A DNA stretch of 6,815 nt from CAYMLQ01 sp964390795 (GCA_964390795.1 CAYMLQ010000333.1:1-6815); one strand, 5' to 3'; numbered from the stretch's first letter, positions 1 through 5,565 are shown. Made by a program: numbers and translations. The notes: generated from the letters alone by a model not told the origin.

Positions 1-331
1 GCGCCGTCGGCACGCCCGCCGCATCCAGCACCCGCTTGGTCGCGATCTTGTCGATCGCGATCCGGCTCGCGGCCGCGCCCGGACCCGTGTACGGCACGCC
101 CAGCCGATCCAAATCCGCCTGCACGCCGCCGTCTTCTCCATAGCCGCCGTGCAGCGCCAGAAAGACCGACTCAACACCCTCCGGCAACGCATCGATGCGA
201 TCCGACGCCAACACCACCGGAACCACATCGAACCCCGCCTCCTCAAGCCCCGCGACCACCGCCGCGCCGGACTTGAGCGACACCTCGCGCTCGTTCGACG
301 TCCCACCCATCACTACGGCCACTCGTTTCAT
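1..331 (-). CDS. ddl: D-alanine--D-alanine ligase, N-terminal part (cut by window edge)
   Basis: This is the first 110 codons of a cytoplasmic ATP-grasp ligase that joins two D-alanines for the peptidoglycan stem peptide. Reading from the ATG at 331, the protein begins MKRVAVVMGGTSNEREVSLK. E14 in GGTSNEREVSL corresponds to the substrate-contacting glutamate E15 of E. coli DdlB. The family motif HGGYGEDGGVQ follows, then the YTGPG segment and the AIDKIATK segment that opens the central domain. The rest of the ATP-grasp fold lies beyond the left edge. Its ATG overlaps the TGA of murCB as ATGA (328-331), so translation is probably coupled to murCB. A GGAGG lies about 13 bases upstream, which is rather far. 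Order murC-murB-ddl is the classical mur cluster order. Chlamydia has a MurC-Ddl fusion instead; here Ddl is separate. The identification rests on motifs and context and is strong despite the truncation. Confidence 0.93.
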   Translation of the reverse strand, partial: MKRVAVVMGGTSNEREVSLKSGAAVVAGLEEAGFDVVPVVLASDRIDALPEGVESVFLALHGGYGEDGGVQADLDRLGVPYTGPGAAASRIAIDKIATKRVLDAAGVPTA

Positions 332-2691
332 AACGCTTCGACTGCCTCCTCCACCTCTAAACCGCAAATCTCCGCCTTAAGCGTCACCCCGCTCGCGCGC
401 GCCACCCGGCCGCGCATCCGCATCACCAGCGCCAACACATCCGACGCCGTCGCCGCACCGCCCTCGGCCGCCACAATGTTGGCGTGAAAGTCTGTGACGC
501 GCGCCCCGCCGATCCGCAGGCCCTTGCAGCCCGCCGCCTCCAGCAGCCGCCCCGCCGCCTCACCCGGCGGATTGCGGAACACCGACCCCGCCGTGCGCAA
601 GCCTGCCAAAGGGATCCGCCGGGCCCGCACCGCCTGCCGCGCCGCATGCACCACCTGCGCGTCCGCCCGCGTCAGCCTCAACCCGCACGCCAGCGCAACA
701 CGCCCCGCAAGTCCTGGGCAACTGCGGTAGGAGAACTTCAAATCATCGGGGGTCAGTATAGTGACTTTTCCGTCGGGATTCAAACAGCGAATCCAACTCA
801 CGCGCGAGGCGATCTCTCCGCCATGCGCGCCCGCGTTCATCGCCAGCCACCCGCCCAGGCTGCCCGGCACGCCTTCCAGAAACTCCAGCCCCGAAAGCCC
901 TTCGCGCTCCAACGCCTCGAGCAGCGCCGGCCCCCGCCAGCCGCAGCCGGCCTCGACCGCCGCCTCACCCTGCACCGAGAGCCCCTTGCACGCGCCCTCC
1001 GCCCAGCGGATCACGCACCCCGCCTCGCCCAAGTCGCTGAACCACGCGTTCGCCCCTGCGCCCACAAGCCGCCACGCCACGCCCGACGCGCCGCACAGCC
1101 GCAGCACAGCCGCCAGCGCCGTCTCGCTCTCCACCTCCACGCGCCAGCGCGCCCAGCCCCCCACGCCCAGAGACGACCAGCCCGCCAGCGCGCCGAACGG
1201 CACCGCACGCGCGCCGCCGACCCGCCCCAGTTCCGCCTCGAACCCCTCGGGGTCCCTGCGCAAAGGCCAACCCGCCGCCAGATCCGCGCGAACCCGTTCC
1301 GCGAGTCCGATCACGTCGCCCGCCCCGGCGATCAGCAGCAGGTCGCCCGCCGTCAGCACCTGCCGCAAATACTGCCAGGCCTCTGCCAGCGAACGGGCCA
1401 GCCGCACCGTCTGCCCAGGCGCGCGCTCGCGAAAATGGGCGTACAGGTCGCAGCTCTCCCCGCCCTCCAACGGCGCTTCCGACGCCGCGTAGACCGGCAG
1501 CAGAAGCACCTCGTCGGCCGCCGCGAAGGCCTCCGGGAAATCCGGCCCCAACGCCAGGGTCCGCGTGTAGCGGTGCGGCTGGAACACGACGATCAGCCGC
1601 TCGGGGCGCTGCACGCGCGCCATCTCGACCGCCGCCTTGAGTTCCGCCGGATGGTGCGCGTAATCGGCGATGCAGCGGATGCCGGAGACCTCGGCCACGG
1701 CTTCGAAACGCCGCCCCGGCAGTTCGCCGCACGCCGCCGGCAACGCCGCGAACACCGCCTCGGGGGCATGCCCCAGCAGCAGGGCCGCCGCCGCCGCGCC
1801 CAGCGCGTTGAGCGCGTTGTGGCGACCCGACACGCCGAGCGTGACCCGCCCCCACGCGCGTCCCTGATACGCGACTTCGAAAGAGACCGACGCCGCGTCC
1901 ACGCGCACCTCGGCCGCGCGCAAGGCCGACGCATTGGAAAAGCCGAAGGTTAGCACCGGCACGCCGACGGAGTGCGTCACCCGGCACGCGCGCTCGCTGT
2001 CGCAGCACACCGCCACGCCTTCGCGCGTCTGCACCACCGCCTGACGGAAACAGGCCAGCAGCGCCGCCTCACCGTCGAAATGCTCCAGGTGATCCAGATC
2101 GATATTGGTGAGCACCGTCACCGCGGGATGATACAGCGCCAGCGTGCCGTCGCTCTCGTCGGCCTCGACCACCAGCACCCCTCGGTCTCCGCCGCCAGCC
2201 ACGCCGCCCAACTGCCGCGTGGCCCCGCCGATGCACCAGCCCGGCGCTTGACCCAACACCTGCAGCAGCCGCGTTGTGAAACAGCTTGTCGTGGTCTTGC
2301 CGTGCGCCCCGCATACCGCCACGCCCCTGCGCTGCGACACCAGCGCGGCCAGCACTTCGCCGCGCCGGAACACCGGAATTCCGCGCGCGCGTGCGGCCGC
2401 CAGCTCGGGGTCGGACTCGGACACCGCAGGCGTCACGATCACGCGCTCAGCCCCGCCGTTCGCGTCGAGGTGGGCCGGGTCATGCCCCTCGCACACCGGC
2501 ACGCCCGCCTCGCGCAGCCAAGGCGCCAGCGCATTGGCATGCGCGTCGCAGCCGCTCACCTGCCAGCCGCGCCGCGTCAGCAGGTACGCCACGCCAGCCA
2601 TACCCACGCCGCAGACGCCCAGCATGTGTACGCGGCCGCAGCGATCCCAGCTTCCAGCTTCCAGCTTCCAGTTTCCAGTTTCCAGTTTCAC
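328..2691 (-). CDS. murC-murB: Fused MurC-MurB: UDP-N-acetylmuramate--L-alanine ligase / UDP-N-acetylenolpyruvoylglucosamine reductase
   Basis: One 787-residue frame joins two cytoplasmic enzymes of peptidoglycan precursor synthesis. MurB reduces UDP-GlcNAc-enolpyruvate to UDP-MurNAc with FAD/NADPH, and MurC then adds L-alanine with ATP. MurC spans about residues 19-470: Rossmann GVCGVGMAG (25-33), P-loop AHGKTTT (129-135), EADESD (176-181), NIDLDHLEHFD (196-206), GRHNALNA (289-296), DYAHHP (343-348) and FQPHRYTRT (370-378). MurB spans about 490-787: GAGANAW (544-550), the GVPGSLGGW/MNAGA FAD region (607-622), SYRSC with the catalytic-type R656, AGSVFRNP with proton-donor S703, and E774 in KAEICG. 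No residue essential in either family appears to be missing. The start is the GTG at 2691, since a stop lies two codons upstream. The alternative ATG at 2625 (M23) would cut into strand 1. Residues 2-15 come from a DNA heptamer array. The frame starts 3 bases after vapC and ends in an ATGA overlap with ddl. Confidence 0.95.
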   Translation of the reverse strand: MKLETGNWKLEAGSWDRCGRVHMLGVCGVGMAGVAYLLTRRGWQVSGCDAHANALAPWLREAGVPVCEGHDPAHLDANGGAERVIVTPAVSESDPELAAARARGIPVFRRGEVLAALVSQRRGVAVCGAHGKTTTSCFTTRLLQVLGQAPGWCIGGATRQLGGVAGGGDRGVLVVEADESDGTLALYHPAVTVLTNIDLDHLEHFDGEAALLACFRQAVVQTREGVAVCCDSERACRVTHSVGVPVLTFGFSNASALRAAEVRVDAASVSFEVAYQGRAWGRVTLGVSGRHNALNALGAAAAALLLGHAPEAVFAALPAACGELPGRRFEAVAEVSGIRCIADYAHHPAELKAAVEMARVQRPERLIVVFQPHRYTRTLALGPDFPEAFAAADEVLLLPVYAASEAPLEGGESCDLYAHFRERAPGQTVRLARSLAEAWQYLRQVLTAGDLLLIAGAGDVIGLAERVRADLAAGWPLRRDPEGFEAELGRVGGARAVPFGALAGWSSLGVGGWARWRVEVESETALAAVLRLCGASGVAWRLVGAGANAWFSDLGEAGCVIRWAEGACKGLSVQGEAAVEAGCGWRGPALLEALEREGLSGLEFLEGVPGSLGGWLAMNAGAHGGEIASRVSWIRCLNPDGKVTILTPDDLKFSYRSCPGLAGRVALACGLRLTRADAQVVHAARQAVRARRIPLAGLRTAGSVFRNPPGEAAGRLLEAAGCKGLRIGGARVTDFHANIVAAEGGAATASDVLALVMRMRGRVARASGVTLKAEICGLEVEEAVEAL

Positions 2692-2700
2692 GTATCACGT
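2645..2700 (-). repeat. Heptamer tandem array spanning the vapC stop and murCB start
   Basis: Read on the minus strand from 2700, the DNA divides into eight 7-base units: ACGTGAT, ACGTGAA, ACTGGAA three times, GCTGGAA twice, then GCTGGGA. The vapC stop TGA lies in unit 1 and the murCB GTG start in unit 2. Three heptamers equal seven codons, so the translated part becomes KLETGNW followed by KLEAGSW. No MurC needs this extension, so it looks like a repeat that expanded into, or was captured as, coding sequence. The stepwise unit variants (ACGTGA-, ACTGGAA, GCTGGAA) suggest successive block duplications rather than chance. Origin and function are unknown. Confidence 0.9.
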
Positions 2701-3120
2701 TCCCGGCGGGATGAATAACGACAAACCGCGATAATTCGCGAACGCTTCGTCGAGCGTCACCAAGGTATAGCCGCCTGCGATGGCGAAGGCCGCGAGATAG
2801 GCGTCCATCACGACTTTGGGAGAACGCTTGCAGGGGCGGCACAGGCGCTCCCATTCCACGTCCAGCCCGCGGGGCTCAAGAACGCGGGTAAAACCGCCGC
2901 ACTTCAACAGGGAGGCATACAGTGCCCACGCCTGCGGGAGAGTCCTCACATCCTCCGACATGACCGCTTCGGTCGAAAGCAGGCGTAACAGGGCGATCTG
3001 AACCTCGCGGCAAATTAAGAGCGGTGACGAGTGATCTCTGCTCTTCCACCAGCACTTGCAGCGGTCATGATGCGCATGCCGTTCGGCGACCAACGCCAGC
3101 AATACGTTAATGTCGCACAT
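2695..3120 (-). CDS. vapC: VapC-family PIN-domain ribonuclease toxin
   Basis: This is probably the toxin of a type II toxin-antitoxin pair, a Mg2+-dependent RNase that cuts specific RNAs when VapB is lost. From the ATG at 3120 the protein has 141 residues. It opens MCDINVLLAL, the standard first PIN strand with acidic D3 and N5. The other acidic residues fit the family pattern: E39 in ICREVQIALLRLL, D106 in VMDAYLAAFA and D124 in TLVTLDEAF. The overall layout (CDINVLLAL, then ALLRLLST, then DAYLAA) resembles the PIN subfamily first described in Mycobacterium tuberculosis. The frame is open to an ATG at 3147, but the start at 3120 fits the usual VapC N-terminus and leaves a 14-base overlap with vapB. 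The catalytic set looks complete, so the toxin may be active. The RNA target cannot be read from sequence. The stop at 2695-2697 is 3 bases before murCB. Confidence 0.9.
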   Translation of the reverse strand: MCDINVLLALVAERHAHHDRCKCWWKSRDHSSPLLICREVQIALLRLLSTEAVMSEDVRTLPQAWALYASLLKCGGFTRVLEPRGLDVEWERLCRPCKRSPKVVMDAYLAAFAIAGGYTLVTLDEAFANYRGLSLFIPPGT

Positions 3121-3376
3121 CTGCCGCATAGGCCGCAGTCTCCTCACGAACCAACAGCTCGCTGATCTCCTCGGGCGTGATTTTCAGGGAGCCGGGCCTG
3201 CTGCTCCGTATCACGGGCAGCCTAGGCGTGACGGACGGAACGGCCGGCGCGGCGGCAGCAGCCAGCTCGCGTTCGAGCGCCTGCGTGATGAGTGTCTTAA
3301 GGGATCGCCCTTCCTGAGCGGCCCGGATCTTGACCTGTCTGCCAAGGGCCTCCGGAATGTCGATGGTCGTTCTCAT
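3107..3376 (-). CDS. vapB: VapB-type ribbon-helix-helix antitoxin
   Basis: This 89-residue protein likely binds and neutralises the adjacent VapC and represses its own promoter as a dimer. The N-terminus MRTTIDIPEALGRQVKIRAA is a typical ribbon-helix-helix opening: a short strand that contacts DNA, then two helices through about residue 40 (RSLKTLITQALERELA). An Ala/Pro-rich linker follows (about 40-55). The C-terminal arm (about 60-89, ITPEEISELLVREETAAY) is where VapB proteins usually wrap the toxin. The gene overlaps vapC by 14 bases, which supports coupled synthesis with the antitoxin made first. No Shine-Dalgarno sequence is visible in front of the ATG, and a promoter-like element sits so close that the mRNA may be nearly leaderless. 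The family assignment is firm; exact subfamily is not. Confidence 0.88.
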   Translation of the reverse strand: MRTTIDIPEALGRQVKIRAAQEGRSLKTLITQALERELAAAAAPAVPSVTPRLPVIRSSRPGSLKITPEEISELLVREETAAYAADVRH

Positions 3377-3379
3377 GTG

Positions 3380-3401
3380 CGCATATTCGCATATTTATGC
3401 G
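3380..3401. promoter_or_regulatory. Candidate VapB operator: palindrome plus a third half-site
   Basis: CGCATA (3388-3393) and TATGCG (3396-3401) form a perfect 6-base inverted repeat around TT. A further CGCATATT at 3380-3387 directly repeats the one at 3388-3395, so three half-sites are spaced 8 bases apart. Inverted half-sites over the promoter are the usual binding pattern for ribbon-helix-helix antitoxins. Binding by VapB is inferred from position only. Confidence 0.55.
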
Positions 3402-3412
3402 GAAACTGTCAA
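3383..3412 (-). promoter_or_regulatory. Candidate vapBC(-murCB-ddl) promoter
   Basis: On the minus strand a perfect -35 TTGACA (3412-3407) is followed after 18 bases by GAATAT (3388-3383), a weak -10 preceded by TG one base away (extended -10 form). The -10 ends only 6 bases before the vapB ATG, so transcription would begin about at the start codon. The candidate operator covers the spacer and -10. Confidence 0.5.
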
Positions 3413-3433
3413 GAAGGGCGAAACGCGCCCCGC

Positions 3434-4486
3434 TCACAGCGTCCAGCGGAACATCAGCTTCGCGCCTTGGGTGCTTTCCTGCATCAGCCGCTTCAGATCC
3501 ACATTCAAACCGATCCCGGGACGTGCGAACAGATCCATCAGCGTGACCTGCTCGTCGTACCGGAAAACCTTGACCGAATCGACGTCCAGCAGCTCCGCGA
3601 TCTTGCGCTGCGCGTCCTCGCCGTAGCCGATGCCGTCGATCAGCTTGTTCTGCACCGCCTCGTCCGCCGTGAACACCCGCCCGTCCGCCAGCGGCCGCAC
3701 GGTTTCCTTGGGCAATTTGCGGTTTTCGGCGACCAGCGTCACGAACCGCTCATGCATGGAGGTGATCACCTTCTGCAGAATCTCCTTTTGCTCCGGCTTC
3801 ACGTCCTGGAACGGATTCAGCAGATCCTTGTTCGCTCCCGACTTGATGGTCACGTCCTGAACGCCCAGCTTTGCGGCAAGCTCCTTGAAGTTGTAGGACT
3901 GCATGATCACGCCGATCGAGCCCGTCAGCGACGTCGGGTGCGCCATGATGTACTCCGACGCCAGGGCGATATAGTACGCGCCCGAGGCGGCCACGTCGCC
4001 CATGATCGACACCACCACGCGATCCGGCTGCGCGGCCTTGAAATCCAGCAGCGCCTTGTAGATGATGTCGCTGTCCGTGATGCCGCCGCCGCCGCTGTTG
4101 ATCTCGAGGATCAGCCCCTCGACCTCCGGATCGTGCGTGGCGCGGCGGATCGAGCGCAGCGCCGTATTCGCGTTGCCCGCGTACCAGGAGCTTTCGCCGA
4201 GCATAATCATCCCCGCAACCGGAATGCGCACCACCTTCACGTCGCCGCTGCCGGACGACCAGGTCTCGACCATGTAAGGCGCCTCATCCTCGCCGACGCC
4301 CTCCGCGTGCGCCGACCGGTTGAACACACCGGCAAGCCCTTCGCCATGCGGCCAATTGACAGCACCCAAACCTCCGGCGAGCAAAACCGCCACCAGCAGT
4401 CCCAACCCGACAAACAGCCCGATCAGCAAGGCGCAACCGAAGCCGCAGCCGTGTCCTTTTTTCGCATGCTCTTGGTTCTCAGTCAT
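3434..4486 (-). CDS. sppA: Signal peptide peptidase SppA, single-domain type
   Basis: This is a membrane-anchored serine protease of the S49 family that degrades cleaved signal peptides. The protein has 350 residues, the short form seen in Bacillus rather than the duplicated E. coli form. A basic/Cys/Gly N-terminus is followed by one hydrophobic segment (about 14-43) with the catalytic part outside the cytoplasm. Motifs in order: EINSGGGG (128-135), MGDVAASGAYYIA with probable nucleophile S168, HPTSLTGSIGV (183-193), and IKSGANKDLLNPF with probable general base K220. The S168-K220 spacing of 52 equals that of the B. subtilis Ser147/Lys199 dyad. GRVFTADEA (269-277) is also typical. The ATG at 4486 has AAGGGGGG at 4490-4497. 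The gene ends 57 bases before vapB with no visible terminator, so read-through into the toxin-antitoxin pair is possible. Confidence 0.95.
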   Translation of the reverse strand: MTENQEHAKKGHGCGFGCALLIGLFVGLGLLVAVLLAGGLGAVNWPHGEGLAGVFNRSAHAEGVGEDEAPYMVETWSSGSGDVKVVRIPVAGMIMLGESSWYAGNANTALRSIRRATHDPEVEGLILEINSGGGGITDSDIIYKALLDFKAAQPDRVVVSIMGDVAASGAYYIALASEYIMAHPTSLTGSIGVIMQSYNFKELAAKLGVQDVTIKSGANKDLLNPFQDVKPEQKEILQKVITSMHERFVTLVAENRKLPKETVRPLADGRVFTADEAVQNKLIDGIGYGEDAQRKIAELLDVDSVKVFRYDEQVTLMDLFARPGIGLNVDLKRLMQESTQGAKLMFRWTL

Positions 4487-4517
4487 ACGCCCCCCTTGTT
4501 CTCAAAACAGTTCGTGC

Positions 4518-4526
4518 ATGTTACCA
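4518..4526 (-). promoter_or_regulatory. Possible extended -10 for sppA
   Basis: TGG followed by TAACAT (4523-4518) on the minus strand matches an extended -10 element (4 of 6 bases). It would start transcription near 4511, about 25 bases before the sppA ATG. No convincing -35 is seen, so this is tentative. Confidence 0.3.
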
Positions 4527-4589
4527 CACCGCCCCCTCCGAGCGCTATTCTGTAATCGGCTGGCATCAGGCGTGCGGAGCGACTGGGAG

Positions 4590-4609
4590 CACGGGCGTCC
4601 CCGCCCGTG
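4590..4609. repeat. Perfect 8-bp hairpin in the sppA-rpsU intergenic region
   Basis: CACGGGCG (4590-4597) and CGCCCGTG (4602-4609) are perfect inverted repeats around TCCC. There is no T-run on either side, so it is not a standard terminator. It sits in the non-coding 4487-4689 stretch, where no gene is supported. It may be a dispersed extragenic palindrome or a local regulatory hairpin; only one copy is present here. Confidence 0.6.
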
Positions 4610-4689
4610 GCATGAAAGTCTCTGCAAGGCAGAAGCGCAGCCAACCGCGGCCCGGCAGGCGGCAGAGGACGTGCAACTGTCATTCCCAC

Positions 4690-4719
4690 AAAAAAGGCTC
4701 CCCGGTCGCCCGGAGAGCC
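4690..4719 (-). terminator. Rho-independent terminator of rpsU
   Basis: On the minus strand GGCTCTCCGG pairs with CCGGGGAGCC around a GCGA loop (10-bp stem with one U-G pair), followed by six T's (4695-4690). It lies 27 bases after the rpsU stop and separates rpsU from sppA. Confidence 0.88.
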
Positions 4720-4746
4720 TTCTTCTTGAGTGAACCGCTTCGTGGC

Positions 4747-4956
4747 TTACACCATCTCGCGCATGGCGCGGCGAGAGTTGTTACGAATGCGGGCGCGTGC
4801 CGACTTGCGGCGAGCCTTCTCGCAAGGTTTCTCGTAATAACGGTTATTACGGAGCTGCTTGATCAGCCCTTCCTTGTCCATGATCTTCTTCAGGCGCTTG
4901 AGCGCGCGCTCAACAGACTCGCCCTTCTTCAATCGGATTTGAATCACGCTTTTCAC
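4747..4956 (-). CDS. rpsU: 30S ribosomal protein bS21
   Basis: This small, very basic protein of the 30S subunit sits near the 16S rRNA 3' end and aids initiation. The 69-residue frame shows the bS21 pattern: VIQIRLKKGESVERALKRLK, a second helix, then RYYEKPCEKARRKSARARIR and an Arg-rich tail. E. coli has the equivalent VIKVRENEPF and FYEKP. Two starts are possible. The GTG at 4956 gives 69 residues but lies only 2 bases after GAGG (4962-4959). The in-frame GTG at 4947 gives 66 residues and has 9-11 bases of spacing to the same purine-rich sequence. I give the longer form but consider the shorter equally likely. The gene is monocistronic by its promoter and terminator. Confidence 0.94.
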   Translation of the reverse strand: MKSVIQIRLKKGESVERALKRLKKIMDKEGLIKQLRNNRYYEKPCEKARRKSARARIRNNSRRAMREMV

Positions 4957-4965
4957 CCCCTCTCG

Positions 4966-5003
4966 CGACCTTCGGTCGGCCCCGTCTGCGGAACTCGCGT
5001 TCC
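4966..5003 (-). promoter_or_regulatory. Structured rpsU leader: two hairpins before the ribosome binding site
   Basis: In the rpsU leader, GGAAC and GTTCC (5003-4990) pair around GCGA. CGACC and GGTCG (4978-4966) pair around GAA, ending 3 bases before the GAGG of the ribosome binding site. A second GACCT at 5023-5019 could compete for the AGGTC of the second hairpin. Autoregulation by bS21 is conceivable but not shown by the sequence. Confidence 0.4.
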
Positions 5004-5037
5004 AGGCCTTAACCGCTCAGGTCAAAAGTGAATGTGT

Positions 5038-5067
5038 AATATATCAGAATCTCCCCGCGCCCGTCAA
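5038..5067 (-). promoter_or_regulatory. rpsU promoter
   Basis: TTGACG (5067-5062) and TATATT (5043-5038) are separated by 18 bases on the minus strand, with TG one base before the -10. Each box matches consensus at 5 of 6 positions. Start of transcription would be near 5031, giving a leader of about 75-85 bases. Confidence 0.7.
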
Positions 5068-5082
5068 TGGGTCACAAAAAAA

Positions 5083-5123
5083 ATCGCAAATCCGCCGTTG
5101 ACAGACGGCCCTGATTTTGCGAT
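5083..5123. repeat. Imperfect inverted repeat centred on the tRNA-Tyr -35 box
   Basis: ATCGCAAATC (5083-5092) mirrors GATTTTGCGAT (5113-5123) with one extra base. Inside, GCCGT (5094-5098) and ACGGC (5105-5109) pair perfectly around TGACAG. The -35 TTGACA straddles the inner arm and loop, and the -10 begins within the right arm. It could be an operator or a cruciform; no binding protein is suggested by the window. Confidence 0.55.
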
Positions 5124-5126
5124 ATT
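5098..5126 (+). promoter_or_regulatory. tRNA-Tyr promoter
   Basis: A perfect TTGACA (5098-5103), a 17-base spacer and GATATT (5121-5126, 4 of 6 bases) preceded by TG one base away lie 20 bases before the tRNA. Transcription would start near 5133. It diverges from the rpsU promoter, with about 30 bases between their -35 boxes. Confidence 0.7.
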
Positions 5127-5145
5127 TCACACGTCTTTACGACAC

Positions 5146-5231
5146 GGTAGGGTACCGAAGCGGCCAAACGGGGCAGACTGTAAATCTGCTGGCGAACGCC
5201 TTCCTTGGTTCGAATCCAAGCCCTACCACCA
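5146..5231 (+). tRNA. tRNA-Tyr (anticodon GUA), CCA encoded
   Basis: The 86-base gene folds as a type II tRNA, as expected for bacterial tRNA-Tyr. The acceptor stem GGTAGGG (5146-5152) pairs with CCCTACC (5221-5227), followed by discriminator A and an encoded CCA (5229-5231). The anticodon stem GCAGA/TCTGC encloses CTGTAAA with anticodon GTA at 5180-5182. A long variable arm (GGCGAACGCC) and a T arm CTTGG-TTCGAAT-CCAAG complete it. Confidence 0.98.
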
Positions 5232-5552
5232 TCTTACTAAACCCCAGTTTTGCTGGGGTTTTTTCATTTTCTGTCGACACGGCCGATTCCGGTCACTCGA
5301 TATACTCCGCACGCCCTTACATACAGGATAGCCGGCACAGCCCCAGAAATCGTGACCCGCGTTGGATCCAGCCTTGGCCGCGCGCCGTTTCATGGGCTTG
5401 CCGCACCCGGGACAGGCTGGAGCGTTCTCTTTGAACGATTCTGGCCATGGCCCAGGAATCCAAACGCCGCTACCACCGTAGGGGGCGTGACTACCAGTGT
5501 AAAAAGGGCTTGAAAGGGGTTTGGCATCCCATGCGTTTGAGTTGCCCTCCAC
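5223..5552 (-). CDS. Small protein with topoisomerase-type C4 zinc finger (possibly a gene remnant)
   Basis: The 109-residue frame carries a clear zinc ribbon of the kind found at the C-terminus of bacterial topoisomerase I and in some nuclease-like proteins. It runs from CPGCGKPMKRRAAKAG (47-62) through FWGCAGYPVCKGVR (69-82), with ligands C47, C50, C72 and C78. Such domains bind single-stranded DNA; a role here is unknown. Residues 1-40 match nothing I recognise, and the 25 residues after the finger are encoded by the tRNA-Tyr terminator and the last 9 bases of the tRNA gene (stop at 5223-5225). The GTG start at 5552 has no good ribosome binding site, and no promoter is visible after the terminator at 5579-5602. 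It may be a real small gene with a worn 3' end, or a fragment of a larger one. The finger is convincing; gene boundaries and expression are not. Confidence 0.5.
   Translation of the reverse strand: MEGNSNAWDAKPLSSPFYTGSHAPYGGSGVWIPGPWPESFKENAPACPGCGKPMKRRAAKAGSNAGHDFWGCAGYPVCKGVRSISSDRNRPCRQKMKKPQQNWGLVRWW
5240..5264 (+). terminator. Rho-independent terminator of tRNA-Tyr
   Basis: AACCCCAG (5240-5247) pairs with CTGGGGTT (5253-5260) around TTTTG, and T's run from 5259 to 5264. It lies 8 bases after the tRNA CCA end. The same DNA is read on the other strand as codons of the small zinc-finger ORF. Confidence 0.9.
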
Positions 5553-5565
5553 ACTTTCGCGTTCC

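Noticed and set aside
484..1953. Long plus-strand frame opposite murCB
   Set aside because: It is antisense to a well-supported enzyme, very rich in Arg/Pro/Ala, and has no recognisable motif; a typical high-GC shadow.
965..2008. Minus-strand frame inside murCB in another phase
   Set aside because: Arg/Gly-rich out-of-frame translation of murCB, which has clear motifs in the correct frame.
2645..2700. Heptamer array as a CRISPR array
   Set aside because: Units are 7 bases with no spacers and no cas genes nearby.
1972..2734. Several plus-strand frames opposite the MurC N-terminal half
   Set aside because: Low-complexity composition, no ribosome binding site pattern, and fully antisense to conserved MurC motifs.
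3110..4555. 481-codon plus-strand frame opposite vapB and sppA
   Set aside because: It is antisense to two recognised genes and shows no domain of its own.
5223..5477. CTACCACC at the tRNA-Tyr 3' end (5223-5230) and again at 5470-5477 as attachment sites
   Set aside because: Only 8 bases match, no integrase is present, and this length is expected by chance.
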